From Halobacillus halophilus DSM 2266 (GTDB lineage Bacteria; Bacillota; Bacilli; Bacillales; Halobacillaceae), in assembly GCF_000284515.1 (NCBI RefSeq), contig NC_017668.1, positions 4,086,633 to 4,150,632 on the forward strand: a stretch of 64,000 nucleotides of DNA, written 5' to 3'. Position 1 is the first letter of the stretch. The number at the start of each line of letters is the position of its first letter. Positions 39,826 through 48,530 of this stretch are shown here, piece by piece. The translations under genes and the position numbers were made by a program. The notes beneath the pieces are model-generated. The model did not search any database and was not told where the DNA came from. It saw only the letters and a list, made by a program, of their open reading frames with translations.

Positions 39826-40528
39826 AGAACCATTGGGAAATATAGAACACTACCCCGACCATCAGAAGGGAGGGTAAAAGATTGGCTACACGAATTTTCG
39901 TTAATTTTAATAAGTTAAGACCGATAGCCACGATCAGCAGCCCACCGGTAGCTGTCATTTCCATGATGAACAAATCCAGCATATCCTGGGGAATCCAGCG
40001 GTTAATCTGAGTGGCTAATAACGCAATAGACCCTTCATATAACACGACCGGAATAACAGAAAAAATGACACCAATTCCAAGAGTAGACGTTAAGACAAGC
40101 GATACAAACCCGTCAATGATGGCCTTAGTTATTAAAACTTCATGGTCATTACGAAGACCGCTGTCCAGGGCTCCTATGACGGATAACGCCCCGATAACAA
40201 AAATAAGGGAAGCCGTAATAAACCCTTGCGCCATACTGGATTCCTGGTCGGGTTTGGTAAACTTTCGTTCAATGAATCTTCCTATGTACTCAAGCTTATC
40301 TTCTAAATGTACAGCTTCCCCAATAATCGCTCCAGTTAATAAGCTCAATAGCACAATCACAATGTTATCCGTTTCAAAGGCCATTTGAAGACCGATCAAT
40401 ATAACCGCCAGGCCTACACCGCTCATGACGGTTTCCTTAAAACGCTCGGGAATCTTAGTGAAAAACAGCCCTAGAAGTGTACCAACAATAATACATAAAC
40501 CATTCACAAATGTACCTAACAATACCAT
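39824..40528 (-). CDS. DUF554 membrane protein
   Basis: 234 residues from the ATG at 40526-40528 (MVLLGTFVNGLCIIVG, with AGGAGA upstream); a frame start 14 codons earlier reads through parS and is less likely. Seven or so helices; GTFVNGLCIIVGTLLGLFF and GVGLAVILIGLQMAFET are family motifs. Function unknown (YqgA/YdfK-type). Located between yyaC and parB. Confidence 0.83.
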   Translation of the reverse strand: MVLLGTFVNGLCIIVGTLLGLFFTKIPERFKETVMSGVGLAVILIGLQMAFETDNIVIVLLSLLTGAIIGEAVHLEDKLEYIGRFIERKFTKPDQESSMAQGFITASLIFVIGALSVIGALDSGLRNDHEVLITKAIIDGFVSLVLTSTLGIGVIFSVIPVVLYEGSIALLATQINRWIPQDMLDLFIMEMTATGGLLIVAIGLNLLKLTKIRVANLLPSLLMVGVVFYISQWF

Positions 40529-40550
40529 GAGATTCTCTCCTATAATTTTT

Positions 40551-40566
40551 TGTTTCACGTGAAACA
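40551..40566. promoter_or_regulatory. parS site 2
   Basis: TGTTTCACGTGAAACA, exact consensus, in the leader of the DUF554 gene and only 51 bp downstream of the parB stop codon. Confidence 0.95.
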
Positions 40567-40585
40567 CCATTGTTTATAAGCAACA

Positions 40586-40616
40586 AAAAAACCCGGTCTG
40601 CTTCACCAGGTCTGCT
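40586..40616 (-). terminator. Terminator of parB
   Basis: Minus strand ACCTGG, a nine-base loop and CCGGGT, followed by T7, immediately after the parB stop. Confidence 0.6.
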
Positions 40617-41462
40617 TTATGAATCTTTATCAAACCACTGTAAGATACGTTCCAGGTCCTCTTCATCCATAAACTCAATTTCAATTCTTCCTTTTTGTTT
40701 TCCTTTATGAATGGTAACTTCCGTGCCTAGACGCTCTCTGAGACTCTCTTCCCGATCTCTTATAAAGATATCTTTAGCAGACGGTTTCTTTTTCTCAGTC
40801 CGGTCTTTTTTGTTGTTTTCAAAAATCAGCCGCTCCGCCTGACGAACATTAAGAGCTTCTTTTTCAATCCTTGAGGCAAGAGCGATCACTTGCTCACGAT
40901 TTTTTAACCCAAGCAGTGCCCGACCATGTCCCATGGATAAAGTTCCATCGTTTATCTTTCTCGTTACTTCCACCGGAAGCGATAACAGCCGGACGAGATT
41001 AGCAATATGAGAACGGCTTTTTCCTAACCTCTTCGAGAGTAATTCCTGAGTTAAAGAAAGCTCATTCATTAAATTCTGGTAGGCTTTGGCCTCTTCAATC
41101 GGGGTTAAATCCTCCCGTTGTAAGTTCTCCAGAAGGGCGAGTTCCATCATCTGTTCATCCGTCAATACACGGACCAGGGCGGGAACCGTCTCCAGGTTCG
41201 CACGCTTCGCCGCGCGGAACCTTCGTTCACCGACCACAATTTCAAAGCCTTTAATGCTTTTTCTTACGATCAGCGGTTGAAGAATGCCATGCTCCTCGAT
41301 TGATTCCTTCAATTCCTGGATGGCTTCATCGGTAAAATGTTTTCTGGGTTGATACGGATTAGGGCGGCATTCGTGGACTGGAATTTCCTGAATCTGCTCT
41401 TCCTCTTTACGCTCCATCTCCTGAGAAACCGCTTGAGTCTCTTTACCTGACCCTTTCGCCAT
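40617..41462 (-). CDS. parB: ParB/Spo0J chromosome-partitioning CTPase
   Basis: 281 residues. N-terminal CTP-binding domain with GERRFRAAK and ENLQREDLTPIEEA, HTH domain (about 120-180, SKRLGKSRSHIANLVRLL) and C-terminal dimerisation domain ending IEIEFMDEEDLERILQWF. It loads at parS and spreads to recruit SMC. The extreme N-terminus, normally an LGKGINALF-like peptide that stimulates the ParA ATPase, reads MAKGSGKETQAVSQEME and has lost this motif. The parA (soj) gene that should precede it is only a relic. Confidence 0.97.
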   Translation of the reverse strand: MAKGSGKETQAVSQEMERKEEEQIQEIPVHECRPNPYQPRKHFTDEAIQELKESIEEHGILQPLIVRKSIKGFEIVVGERRFRAAKRANLETVPALVRVLTDEQMMELALLENLQREDLTPIEEAKAYQNLMNELSLTQELLSKRLGKSRSHIANLVRLLSLPVEVTRKINDGTLSMGHGRALLGLKNREQVIALASRIEKEALNVRQAERLIFENNKKDRTEKKKPSAKDIFIRDREESLRERLGTEVTIHKGKQKGRIEIEFMDEEDLERILQWFDKDS

Positions 41463-41613
41463 TCGCGATCACTTCCTTTACTGTTTCTAAATAGACTTCC
41501 ATTACGTAAGACTGCGGTTTATGCAAAATCACGGACTTGCCCTGACTTGAAACTTTCCTCAGCCGGCTTTAACGGGGAATGATCGATGGATAGCCTTTAT
41601 CTTGTTCTACTTT
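41459..41613 (-). pseudogene. soj: Relic of soj (parA), C-terminal end only
   Basis: Reading the minus strand in the frame that runs into parB gives KVEQDKGYPSIIPR, a stop, SRLRKVSSQGKSVILHK, then EVYLETVKEVIANGE. This aligns without gaps to the last 50 or so residues of Bacillus Soj (YKTVIPRNVRLSEAPSHGK ... EVYLDLAKEVAANG), about half identical, with the normal soj-parB overlap. The first 200 residues, including the Walker ATPase motifs, are gone: sequence from 41614 to the noc stop holds only A/T-rich DNA and the noc terminator. Confidence 0.88.
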
Positions 41614-41656
41614 TCTTTTATTTTACCATTATATTGAAAAAACGGGGTGAAGAGTT

Positions 41657-41691
41657 AAAAAAAGTCCCATCTCTGCGAAAGGCAAGATGGG
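41657..41691 (-). terminator. Terminator of noc
   Basis: Minus strand CCCATCTTGC-CTTTC-GCAGAGATGGG followed by T7, 12 bp after the noc stop. It would cut off parB from noc transcription. Confidence 0.88.
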
Positions 41692-41703
41692 TAGAACCGT
41701 TCA

Positions 41704-42567
41704 TTATTTTTTCTTAGGAATTTTTATCGTAATTTGATAATAATCATCATGATCTTCTTCTTCGGTTTCTAAGTCGATCCCTGTATCCGAAACCATTGTG
41801 AGCGACTGCCGAATCGTATTCATGGCAATTCTCATATCTTTATTCACACCTTTAAGAGTCGGCTTTTTCTTTTTCGGTTTAGGTTCGCTCAGCTTAGCGA
41901 TCCGCTCTTCCGTCTGCTTAACGTTCAGGTGCTTTTCAATGATTTCAGTCAATATCGTTTCCTGCAATTCGGGATCCTTAACTCCAATAAGGGCTCTTGC
42001 ATGGCGCTCTGTAATTTTTTTATCCATAATCGCCTGTTGAACGGATTCAGGCAATTTTAACAAACGCATCTTGTTGGCAATCGTTGACTGGCTTTTTCCT
42101 AACCGCTGGGCCAGGGCTTCCTGCGTCAGTTCATGAAGTTCAATCAGTCTGGCATAAGCCATAGCTTCTTCAATGACCGTTAATTCTTCCCTTTGCAGAT
42201 TCTCAATAAGAGCGACAGACGCCGTCTGGGAATCATTCATATCACGGATGATCGCAGGAATCGTTTCCCACTCAAGCGTTTGGACAGCACGCCATCTGCG
42301 CTCTCCTGCAATCAGTTCATAATTTTCCTCATCTATCCGACGGAGAACAATCGGCTGAATCATCCCATGCGTATGTATCGTCTGGGCAAGTTCGCTGATC
42401 TTCTCATCGTTGAAAATCGCTCGGGGCTGATAACGGTTCGGCTGAATATGATCTACCGGGACCTGCATGACTTCATCAGGACTGTAGCCTTCTTCACTGT
42501 TGTTATCTTCAGATTCCTGTTCCGGTTTGTCCCCTAATCCGAACAAACGACCAAAAGGATGTAACAC
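41704..42567 (-). CDS. noc: Nucleoid occlusion protein Noc
   Basis: 287 residues, a ParB paralogue. The N-terminal amphipathic membrane-binding segment (M)[13 protein letters not shown] matches that of Bacillus Noc, followed by the CTP-binding domain ([28 protein letters not shown]), HTH ([21 protein letters not shown]) and a C-terminal domain ([17 protein letters not shown]). It blocks septum formation over the nucleoid. GTG start after AAAGGTGG. Separated from rsmG, its usual neighbour, by about 14 kb of accessory genes. Confidence 0.95.
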   Translation of the reverse strand: MLHPFGRLFGLGDKPEQESEDNNSEEGYSPDEVMQVPVDHIQPNRYQPRAIFNDEKISELAQTIHTHGMIQPIVLRRIDEENYELIAGERRWRAVQTLEWETIPAIIRDMNDSQTASVALIENLQREELTVIEEAMAYARLIELHELTQEALAQRLGKSQSTIANKMRLLKLPESVQQAIMDKKITERHARALIGVKDPELQETILTEIIEKHLNVKQTEERIAKLSEPKPKKKKPTLKGVNKDMRIAMNTIRQSLTMVSDTGIDLETEEEDHDDYYQITIKIPKKK

Positions 42568-42632
42568 GATCAGACACCACCTTTATACGATCGAGCTTAT
42601 GCTCATTAATATTTTTCTTAAAAATTGAAATA

Positions 42633-42665
42633 GAAAAAGCGCCGCAGGCTTTTCGGCTGCTGCGC
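42633..42665 (-). terminator. Terminator-like hairpin in the noc leader
   Basis: Minus strand GCGCAGCAGCC-GAAAA-GCCTGCGGCGC followed by T5, 66 bp upstream of the noc start. A possible -10 (TAAAAT) lies further upstream, so it could be an attenuator or the leftover end of a lost upstream gene. Confidence 0.65.
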
Positions 42666-42821
42666 ACATGTATGCCGTTTTAACTCTCTATCTATTTTAT
42701 CATATTTATTCTAGTAAAAGTATCGTAAGGAAAGAAGAATTATTCATTCCCGATGTCGAAAAAGCACAGATAACCAGGTGATCAAGGCATTCAATAAGGA
42801 TTATTTCTCATAAAAGTCCAG

Positions 42822-42850
42822 TTGTTATTAGCAGATTTCGTCGATATATT
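42822..42850 (+). promoter_or_regulatory. Promoter of the MFS exporter leader
   Basis: TTGTTA (42822-42827), 17 bases, TATATT (42845-42850). It would give a leader of about 350 nt before the MFS gene. Confidence 0.55.
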
Positions 42851-43002
42851 TTCCAAGAAAACTTCTGCTTATAGCTTACCTGTTCCTGAGTTTTCCTTCA
42901 AACAATAGCTGTAAAATTAAATTGCAGCATTCACCCGGCTCATTTTATGATCCAAAGTCAGGCAGGAATAAACGTGTTCCTGCTGAATATGTATCTTTGA
43001 AG

Positions 43003-43029
43003 GTTCTGCTTAAAAGGAGAAGTTTTTTT
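43003..43029 (+). terminator. Possible intrinsic terminator in the MFS leader
   Basis: TTCTGCTT and AAGGAGAA pair with one mismatch and are followed by G and T7. The loop is very small, so this is weak. Confidence 0.35.
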
Positions 43030-43078
43030 CCAGAAGGGGAACTGAAATTTATGACAACGAACCAAGGAGGAACCAATC

Positions 43079-43135
43079 ATGCAAAAAACTTTCATCTTAT
43101 TTTCCCATTCAGAGGCAGGGGTGAAAGCAAGCTAA
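43079..43135 (+). CDS. 18-codon leader peptide upstream of the MFS exporter
   Basis: ATG with a perfect AAGGAGG eight bases upstream, encoding MQKTFILFSHSEAGVKAS and a TAA stop. It lies 30 bp before a hairpin that hides the ribosome-binding site of the exporter gene. The arrangement resembles leader peptides that sense stalled ribosomes in antibiotic-resistance genes. Unproven; no homologue is known to me. Confidence 0.5.
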   Translation: MQKTFILFSHSEAGVKAS

Positions 43136-43164
43136 CCATTAATCCAATCACTGCAAGCTTTTTA

Positions 43165-43204
43165 CTCCTGTATCTATACCAGACCTATTACTGTATAGCA
43201 GGAG
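43165..43204 (+). promoter_or_regulatory. Hairpin sequestering the MFS ribosome-binding site
   Basis: CTCCTG (43165-43170) pairs perfectly with CAGGAG (43199-43204) and TATAC (43175-43179) with GTATA (43193-43197). CAGGAG is part of the ribosome-binding site AGGAGGA used by the TTG start at 43214. Confidence 0.6.
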
Positions 43205-43213
43205 GATAACATT

Positions 43214-44410
43214 TTGCAAAAGAATACATTAGCCGCTCACAACATTCGTTTTCTATTTTGGGCCGAGTTGTTTGGAAGCGTACGCTTCATACAACCGGTG
43301 CTTACACTTTTTTACTTCGAAAGGGGTCTCGATGAGTCCTTAATTCTTCTGGTCTTAACCTTTTTCAGCATTGGCGTCCTTGCAGGTGAAATTCCCACCG
43401 GGGTACTGGCGGACCGCTACGGATCGAAAGCAGCCTTTTTAATAGGCTCTGCACTCGCTATTGTCAGCCATATTTTATTACTGATCGCCTTTGAACCCTG
43501 GGTGTTTTTCCTAAGCAGTTTTCTAACTGGTTTTGCCGCTACTTTTTTTAGCGGAGCAGACGAGGCACTTATTTATGAATCTCTTAAACTCTCGAACGAA
43601 GAAAGATTTATGGATAAAGCGATCGGGCAAATTGGTTCGGCTACGTTTATCGTCTCGATCATCGCGGTCATTATAGGGGCTTTTATCGCTAAAGATTTAA
43701 CGGAACAACAATTTCAGCTGCTGATTGGCTTAAGTCTGGCCTTTATGACAGTTCAGTTCTTTTTACTGCTGTCCATCAAAAACCCACCCCCGCAAGAAGG
43801 GGATCAACAGCCGCCGCTCCGGCAAATATGGGCAGGGGTAAAGGCTATCCGGAAAACCCCTCAAGTATTATGGATGTTTATGAACATATCGCTCGTATTT
43901 ATACCCGCTACTGCGATATTTGAGAAATTTGATCAAAAACTGCTCGTCGATGCGGGCCTTCCGGTGTACTGGATCGGAATCGTCTATGCAATCGCGGGTT
44001 TCATAGGTTTTATGGCTTCGCGTTCCATTGGATGGATGACCAGTAAAATGAGTCGTGTACTTTTATTAGGGATCACAGGAATGCTCGCAGTAATCGGGCT
44101 CACACTAGCAGCCTTATTTAATACGTACCTCTGGGTTATTCTTGGAGTTATCTTCGTCTTAAAACTAGTGAGCGCCATTCGCTATCCCATTTATTCTCAA
44201 CTATCCAACGACTTGATCCCATCTAACGTGCGGGCAACGACTATTTCTTTACTATCGATTCTCGATTCAGGATTTGATTTGCTTATTTTCACGACAGTCA
44301 GCGGGATCGCACTTGGTGGATTCACACCCATGTTCTTGGCCTGCGCCGTTATCGCTTTACTCGGTGTTTCCATACCAATACGACCAAAACGAATAATCGT
44401 TGATAGATGA
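43214..44410 (+). CDS. MFS-family efflux transporter
   Basis: 398 residues with about 12 membrane helices. The loop 2-3 motif GVLADRYGSKAAFLIGSAL marks the major facilitator superfamily; the FFSGADEALIYESLK segment is typical of a drug-exporter subgroup. Probable role is export of a toxic compound; substrate unknown. TTG start after AGGAGGA within a hairpin. Divergent from noc. Confidence 0.85.
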   Translation: MQKNTLAAHNIRFLFWAELFGSVRFIQPVLTLFYFERGLDESLILLVLTFFSIGVLAGEIPTGVLADRYGSKAAFLIGSALAIVSHILLLIAFEPWVFFLSSFLTGFAATFFSGADEALIYESLKLSNEERFMDKAIGQIGSATFIVSIIAVIIGAFIAKDLTEQQFQLLIGLSLAFMTVQFFLLLSIKNPPPQEGDQQPPLRQIWAGVKAIRKTPQVLWMFMNISLVFIPATAIFEKFDQKLLVDAGLPVYWIGIVYAIAGFIGFMASRSIGWMTSKMSRVLLLGITGMLAVIGLTLAALFNTYLWVILGVIFVLKLVSAIRYPIYSQLSNDLIPSNVRATTISLLSILDSGFDLLIFTTVSGIALGGFTPMFLACAVIALLGVSIPIRPKRIIVDR

Positions 44411-44433
44411 AATCTATTCATCTTTATTGAAGA

Positions 44434-44465
44434 CAGTCACTTCCTGAGGGAGCGGCTGTTTTTTA
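44434..44465 (+). terminator. Terminator of the MFS gene
   Basis: CAGTCACTTCC-TGAG-GGAGCGGCTG (one bulge) then T6. Confidence 0.8.
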
Positions 44466-44771
44466 CATGGATTATAAGACTTTCGCGGATAGTACAAAAG
44501 TCACATTTAGGCCTCTGAAAATTAAGATATAAACTTCAGACGCTGATTTATTACAGTAAAATAACATCACATTATTACGAATTCTGTAATATTATCTTCC
44601 CATCCGCTATTTTCACTGTCGTTCATCTGTTACACTTTAACGCTTTAAATTCGCTCCTGGGCACTATTCATTATTTTTAGAAAATTAAAAATAATATATT
44701 GATTAATTTTGTAATTTTGGTAGATTTGTAAATGTAGCTTATTTTTACAAAATGTGGAGGGAGACATTAAT

Positions 44772-47162
44772 TTGAAGAAAATGGGGAGAATGATCACATC
44801 TGCTTTAGCCCTTACTTTAGCCTTCGGGCCCGTAAGTGCAAGTGCAGGCACAGTAAATCAAGATGCAGGCGAAGATTTACATAAATCACATTCGCACGAG
44901 GGATCACCTTTTGATCTCGCAATTGCGAATGATGAAAAGCTAATTGAGATGTTGAAAGAGGACGGAAAAATAGCTCCAGATGCAAGTCCTTCTGAAGCTC
45001 AAAAAGGATTAAACAAATTCCTAAAAGCGAAATCAGAAGCTGCTAAGAAGGATACAGGTGAGCTAAATAAAGAAGCCAAAGAAGCGAAAGAAAAGCTTCA
45101 GGGTGAAATGAAAAATAACAGCTTAACCAACGGAAAAGGAAATAAACTGGGGCAGGCGAAGAAAAATGCTCCGGATTCCGTAGAGGAAGAAGCTTATGAT
45201 GGCGAGATGCGTACAGACAAAGTACTTGTCCTGCTCGTTGACTATCCTGACAAGCCTCATAACTCCATGACCGCTGATGAAACGGATATGTACTATGAAG
45301 GTGAAGATGCATACTCCAGAGAGCATTATCAGGACATGCTGTTCGGTGAAGGCGGCTGGACAGGTCCAGACGGCGAAACCTATGATTCCATGAAACAGTA
45401 CTATGAGAAGCAATCCGGTGGCAGTTATTCTGTCGAAGGGGAAGTAGCAGGCTGGTACACAGCAAGTAAAGAAGCTGCAGCATACGGTGGAAACTATCCG
45501 ACAGAAGATGACAGTGATGTCGATGCCCGCGGTCTTGTGAAGGAAGCACTTGAGGCAGCCTCAGCTGATGATTCTGTTAATATTGCTGATTATGACCAGT
45601 GGGATCGTTATGATCTGGACGGAGATGGAAACTACCTGGAAGCGGACGGACTTGTTGACCACTTGATGGTTATCCACTCCGGAGTGGGTGAAGAAGCCGG
45701 TGGAGGATCTCTAGGATCTGACGCTATCTGGTCTCACCGCTGGAACCTTGGCGGAGTGACTCCGATTAGTAATACTGAAGCTACTGTAGGATATTGGGGC
45801 GGCTCTATGGCAGCTTACGATTATACTATTGAACCAGAAGACGGAGCAGTAGGGGTCATGGCCCACGAATTTGGCCACGATTTAGGTCTGCCTGACGAAT
45901 ATGATACTCAGTATTCCGGTGCTGGCGAACCAGTCAGTTACTGGTCGATTATGTCGAGCGGAAGCTGGGCAGGAGATATTCCAGGTACGATGCCGACTGG
46001 ATTCAGCCCGTATATGAAAGAAATGCTGCAGACTTCTGCTGTCGTGGATAATGAAGGGACGCAAGGAAACTGGTTAACTGGAACAGAATTAGATGTAGAA
46101 GACATCACTGAAAAAGGGACAGAAGTTCTTCTCGACGAAGCTGTGACCAAAGGAACAAATAATGACACAGTGAAAGTAACTCTGCCGCAAAAAGAAACGG
46201 TCATTAACGAGCCGGCAAGCGGAGAGTATCAATATTTCTCCGGAAGTGCGGATGACTTGCATAATTATTTGACGAAAACGGTAGATTTAACTGATGCCAC
46301 TTCTGCCAAGTTTAATTTTAAAACGTGGTATGACATTGAAAAAGACTGGGATTACGCATATGTGACGGTTGATGGAGAGCCAATTGCAAGTGATATTACG
46401 ACAAATGAAGATCCATATGATGTTAATGATGGAAATGGAATTACAGGTTCATCCGATGGCTGGATTGATGCTTCCTTCGATCTGTCTGCATATGCAGGAC
46501 AAGAAGTTGAAGTAGCAATTGAATACGTTACGGATGGTGCAGTATCGAATCCTGGCTTGTACGCTGATGATCTATCCGTCGTTGTTGATGGAGAAGAAGT
46601 CGTGTTCGACGATGCTGAAGGTGATGCCAAGTTTAATCTGGATGGTTTCACGAAAAATGATGGTATTAAACGCTCTGACCATTACTACCTGCTTGAATGG
46701 CGCAGCCACAATGGTGTTGATGAAGGTCTTGCCAACATCCGCCGTGGTGACAGCTTAATGACGTTCGACGATGGGCTAGTGGTCTGGTATATCGATAAGC
46801 AATACAGTGAAAACTGGACAGGTATTCACCCGGGTAATGGCTTTGTAGGCGTTGTTGATGCGGATCAGCACACCGTTAAATGGGGAAATGGAGACGTAGC
46901 TAGTACACGCTTCCAAGTTCATGATGCTGCATTCAGTTTAGATAAAACAGACAAAATGTTTATTGACTATACGAATAGCAGCTACGGGGATACAATCAAA
47001 GATAACTTCACTAAACGCACACCATTATTCGATGACAGCGAAAACTACTTGAATGAAGGATTAGTAGATGCAGGACGCGATGTTCCTGACTACGGTCTGA
47101 AATTCCGTGTAACCGGTCAAAGTAAAGATGGTACGGTAGGTAAAGTATTAATGTACAAATAA
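44772..47162 (+). CDS. InhA-like secreted M6 metalloprotease
   Basis: 796 residues from the TTG after GGAGGGAG; a GTG 18 bases earlier overlaps that site. Signal peptide (cleavage after SASA), propeptide with Lys/Glu-rich stretch (about 40-140), and the M6 catalytic domain with zinc motif MAHEFGHDLGLPDEYD and the Met-turn YWSIMSSGSW. The C-terminal half contains a MAM-like/jelly-roll region (ATSAKFNFKTWYDIEKDWDYAYV) and a VEG-type domain. Same length as Bacillus immune inhibitor A, which degrades antibacterial peptides and host proteins. The 300 bp upstream is A/T-rich; I see no clear promoter. Confidence 0.95.
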   Translation: MKKMGRMITSALALTLAFGPVSASAGTVNQDAGEDLHKSHSHEGSPFDLAIANDEKLIEMLKEDGKIAPDASPSEAQKGLNKFLKAKSEAAKKDTGELNKEAKEAKEKLQGEMKNNSLTNGKGNKLGQAKKNAPDSVEEEAYDGEMRTDKVLVLLVDYPDKPHNSMTADETDMYYEGEDAYSREHYQDMLFGEGGWTGPDGETYDSMKQYYEKQSGGSYSVEGEVAGWYTASKEAAAYGGNYPTEDDSDVDARGLVKEALEAASADDSVNIADYDQWDRYDLDGDGNYLEADGLVDHLMVIHSGVGEEAGGGSLGSDAIWSHRWNLGGVTPISNTEATVGYWGGSMAAYDYTIEPEDGAVGVMAHEFGHDLGLPDEYDTQYSGAGEPVSYWSIMSSGSWAGDIPGTMPTGFSPYMKEMLQTSAVVDNEGTQGNWLTGTELDVEDITEKGTEVLLDEAVTKGTNNDTVKVTLPQKETVINEPASGEYQYFSGSADDLHNYLTKTVDLTDATSAKFNFKTWYDIEKDWDYAYVTVDGEPIASDITTNEDPYDVNDGNGITGSSDGWIDASFDLSAYAGQEVEVAIEYVTDGAVSNPGLYADDLSVVVDGEEVVFDDAEGDAKFNLDGFTKNDGIKRSDHYYLLEWRSHNGVDEGLANIRRGDSLMTFDDGLVVWYIDKQYSENWTGIHPGNGFVGVVDADQHTVKWGNGDVASTRFQVHDAAFSLDKTDKMFIDYTNSSYGDTIKDNFTKRTPLFDDSENYLNEGLVDAGRDVPDYGLKFRVTGQSKDGTVGKVLMYK

Positions 47163-47170
47163 TCAATTTT

Positions 47171-47202
47171 TAGAACTCCTCTTAATAGAGGAGTTCTTTT
47201 TG
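47171..47202 (+). terminator. Terminator of the InhA gene
   Basis: AGAACTCCTC-TTAATA-GAGGAGTTCT followed by T4. Confidence 0.9.
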
Positions 47203-47272
47203 AGTTAGCTCTGGTAAAGTTTATTGTTGATTTTTCACAAAAGGCTTATTACGCAATAGGGTCGGATAGTTG

Positions 47273-47784
47273 AAGACTCAGTTTCGAGATATCTTTGGTC
47301 CGTTGCTAATATAAAAAGGGGATGGCTACGGAAACAACTCGCTTTCCTACGGGGGAACTGGCAAGCCTCCTCAGTCGCTGTCACTCCCTGTGGGGTCTTG
47401 CCTAGCTCCTTCTCCCGTGGGAGTCTCGCTGTTTCCTTCGCCAACCCAGCCACGTGAGAATAACGGACCCTTTTCAAGAGAGAATGCTCTCCTCATAAAT
47501 AGGTTCTAAAATGCTTCTATAACAAGCTTTTTCACATCGTTCTAGTATGAAATAACCTCATCACCCCATGCTTTTTTCTCATCAAGTAAACAGTATGTTA
47601 GGTGATTTCGAGTCTCAGATTTGGCCAGGTCCGGAGGGGGACGGTGTAGACTCCTGCGGGATGAACATGATCGGTGAGATCCCGCAGGGCTGTTAAGCCC
47701 GAGGAAGCTCACCTCATGCCCGCGGAAAGCGAAATCGTCCCCCGGAGGACCTTCCGATCCTCCAATGTCTCGAAACTGAGTCTT
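47273..47784. repeat. Repeat R4 (R family, orientation as R3)
   Basis: Left end AAGACTCAGTTTCGAGAT at 47273-47290, right end TCTCGAAACTGAGTCTT ending at 47784, outer extension ACAGAAAAGGGAGCTTTT beyond it. Arm 2 about 47320-47460, arm 1 about 47625-47760. Lies between two convergent genes and holds no credible coding sequence. Confidence 0.85.
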
Positions 47785-47907
47785 ACAGAAAAGGGAGCTT
47801 TTCCTTAATATCAACAGGGAAGTTTAACAGAGACTTTTAGTTAAAAATAGCTATGAATTTATTGATAGATTAGAGCTTTCCTCTTAACAACTGAATGCAT
47901 AGAAATA

Positions 47908-48516
47908 TTAATCAAGCCAGCCCTTTTGTCTGGCAATAAAAGCCGCTTCCGTGCGATTTTGAGCATCTAATTTATTCATAATCTCTGAGAGATAGTTTCG
48001 TATCGTCCCATTGGTTAAATGCATGGCTTCACTAATCTGTTTCGTACTGTACCCCTTTTCCACACGCAAAAGCACTTCTATTTCTCTTCCGGTAAGCTCA
48101 TTTTCATCATTTAGGACAGTCTGACTGACAAGGGAGGGGCTGACGACCTGCTGTCCCTTATATACCTGACGAACATTTCTAGCTAACTCTTCACTAGGTG
48201 TATCCTTTAATAAATATCCGTCTACTTGGTGCTCCCACGCCTCTTTAATATATATTCTTTTGGAAAAAGTGGTTAAAATGATTACCTTGGTTGGTAACTG
48301 TAAACGCCGAATTTCTTTTAATACTTCAATCCCGGTAAGAAGAGGCATTTCGATATCCAGCAGAGCAATATCCGGTTCATGGTCTTGAATCATTTGCAAC
48401 GCCTCTTCACCATGGCTTGCAGCACCTGTGACCTCAAAATCATCTTCCATATCCAAAATCGTGCAGAGAGCTCCACGAAGCATGGTCTGGTCCTCTGCAA
48501 TCATTACCCGAATCAT
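47908..48516 (-). CDS. NarL/LuxR-type response regulator
   Basis: 202 residues from the ATG after GGGGGCAGAGAG. Receiver domain with the acceptor Asp in DIALLDIEMPLLTG and Lys in GYLLKDTPSEEL, then a LuxR-type HTH (LTGREIEVLLRVEKGYSTKQISEAMHL). It follows the kinase gene by 14 bp. Gene order matches Bacillus yvfRSTU (ATPase, permease, kinase, regulator). Confidence 0.9.
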   Translation of the reverse strand: MIRVMIAEDQTMLRGALCTILDMEDDFEVTGAASHGEEALQMIQDHEPDIALLDIEMPLLTGIEVLKEIRRLQLPTKVIILTTFSKRIYIKEAWEHQVDGYLLKDTPSEELARNVRQVYKGQQVVSPSLVSQTVLNDENELTGREIEVLLRVEKGYSTKQISEAMHLTNGTIRNYLSEIMNKLDAQNRTEAAFIARQKGWLD

Positions 48517-48530
48517 CTCTCTGCCCCCTT

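Noticed and set aside
42922..43209. 95-codon open frame before the MFS gene
   Set aside because: Low-complexity translation without a good ribosome-binding site; it overlaps the more convincing leader peptide and hairpin.
45043..45549. 168-codon frame antisense to the InhA gene
   Set aside because: Composition is that of the complementary strand of a real gene, with no ribosome-binding site or known domain.
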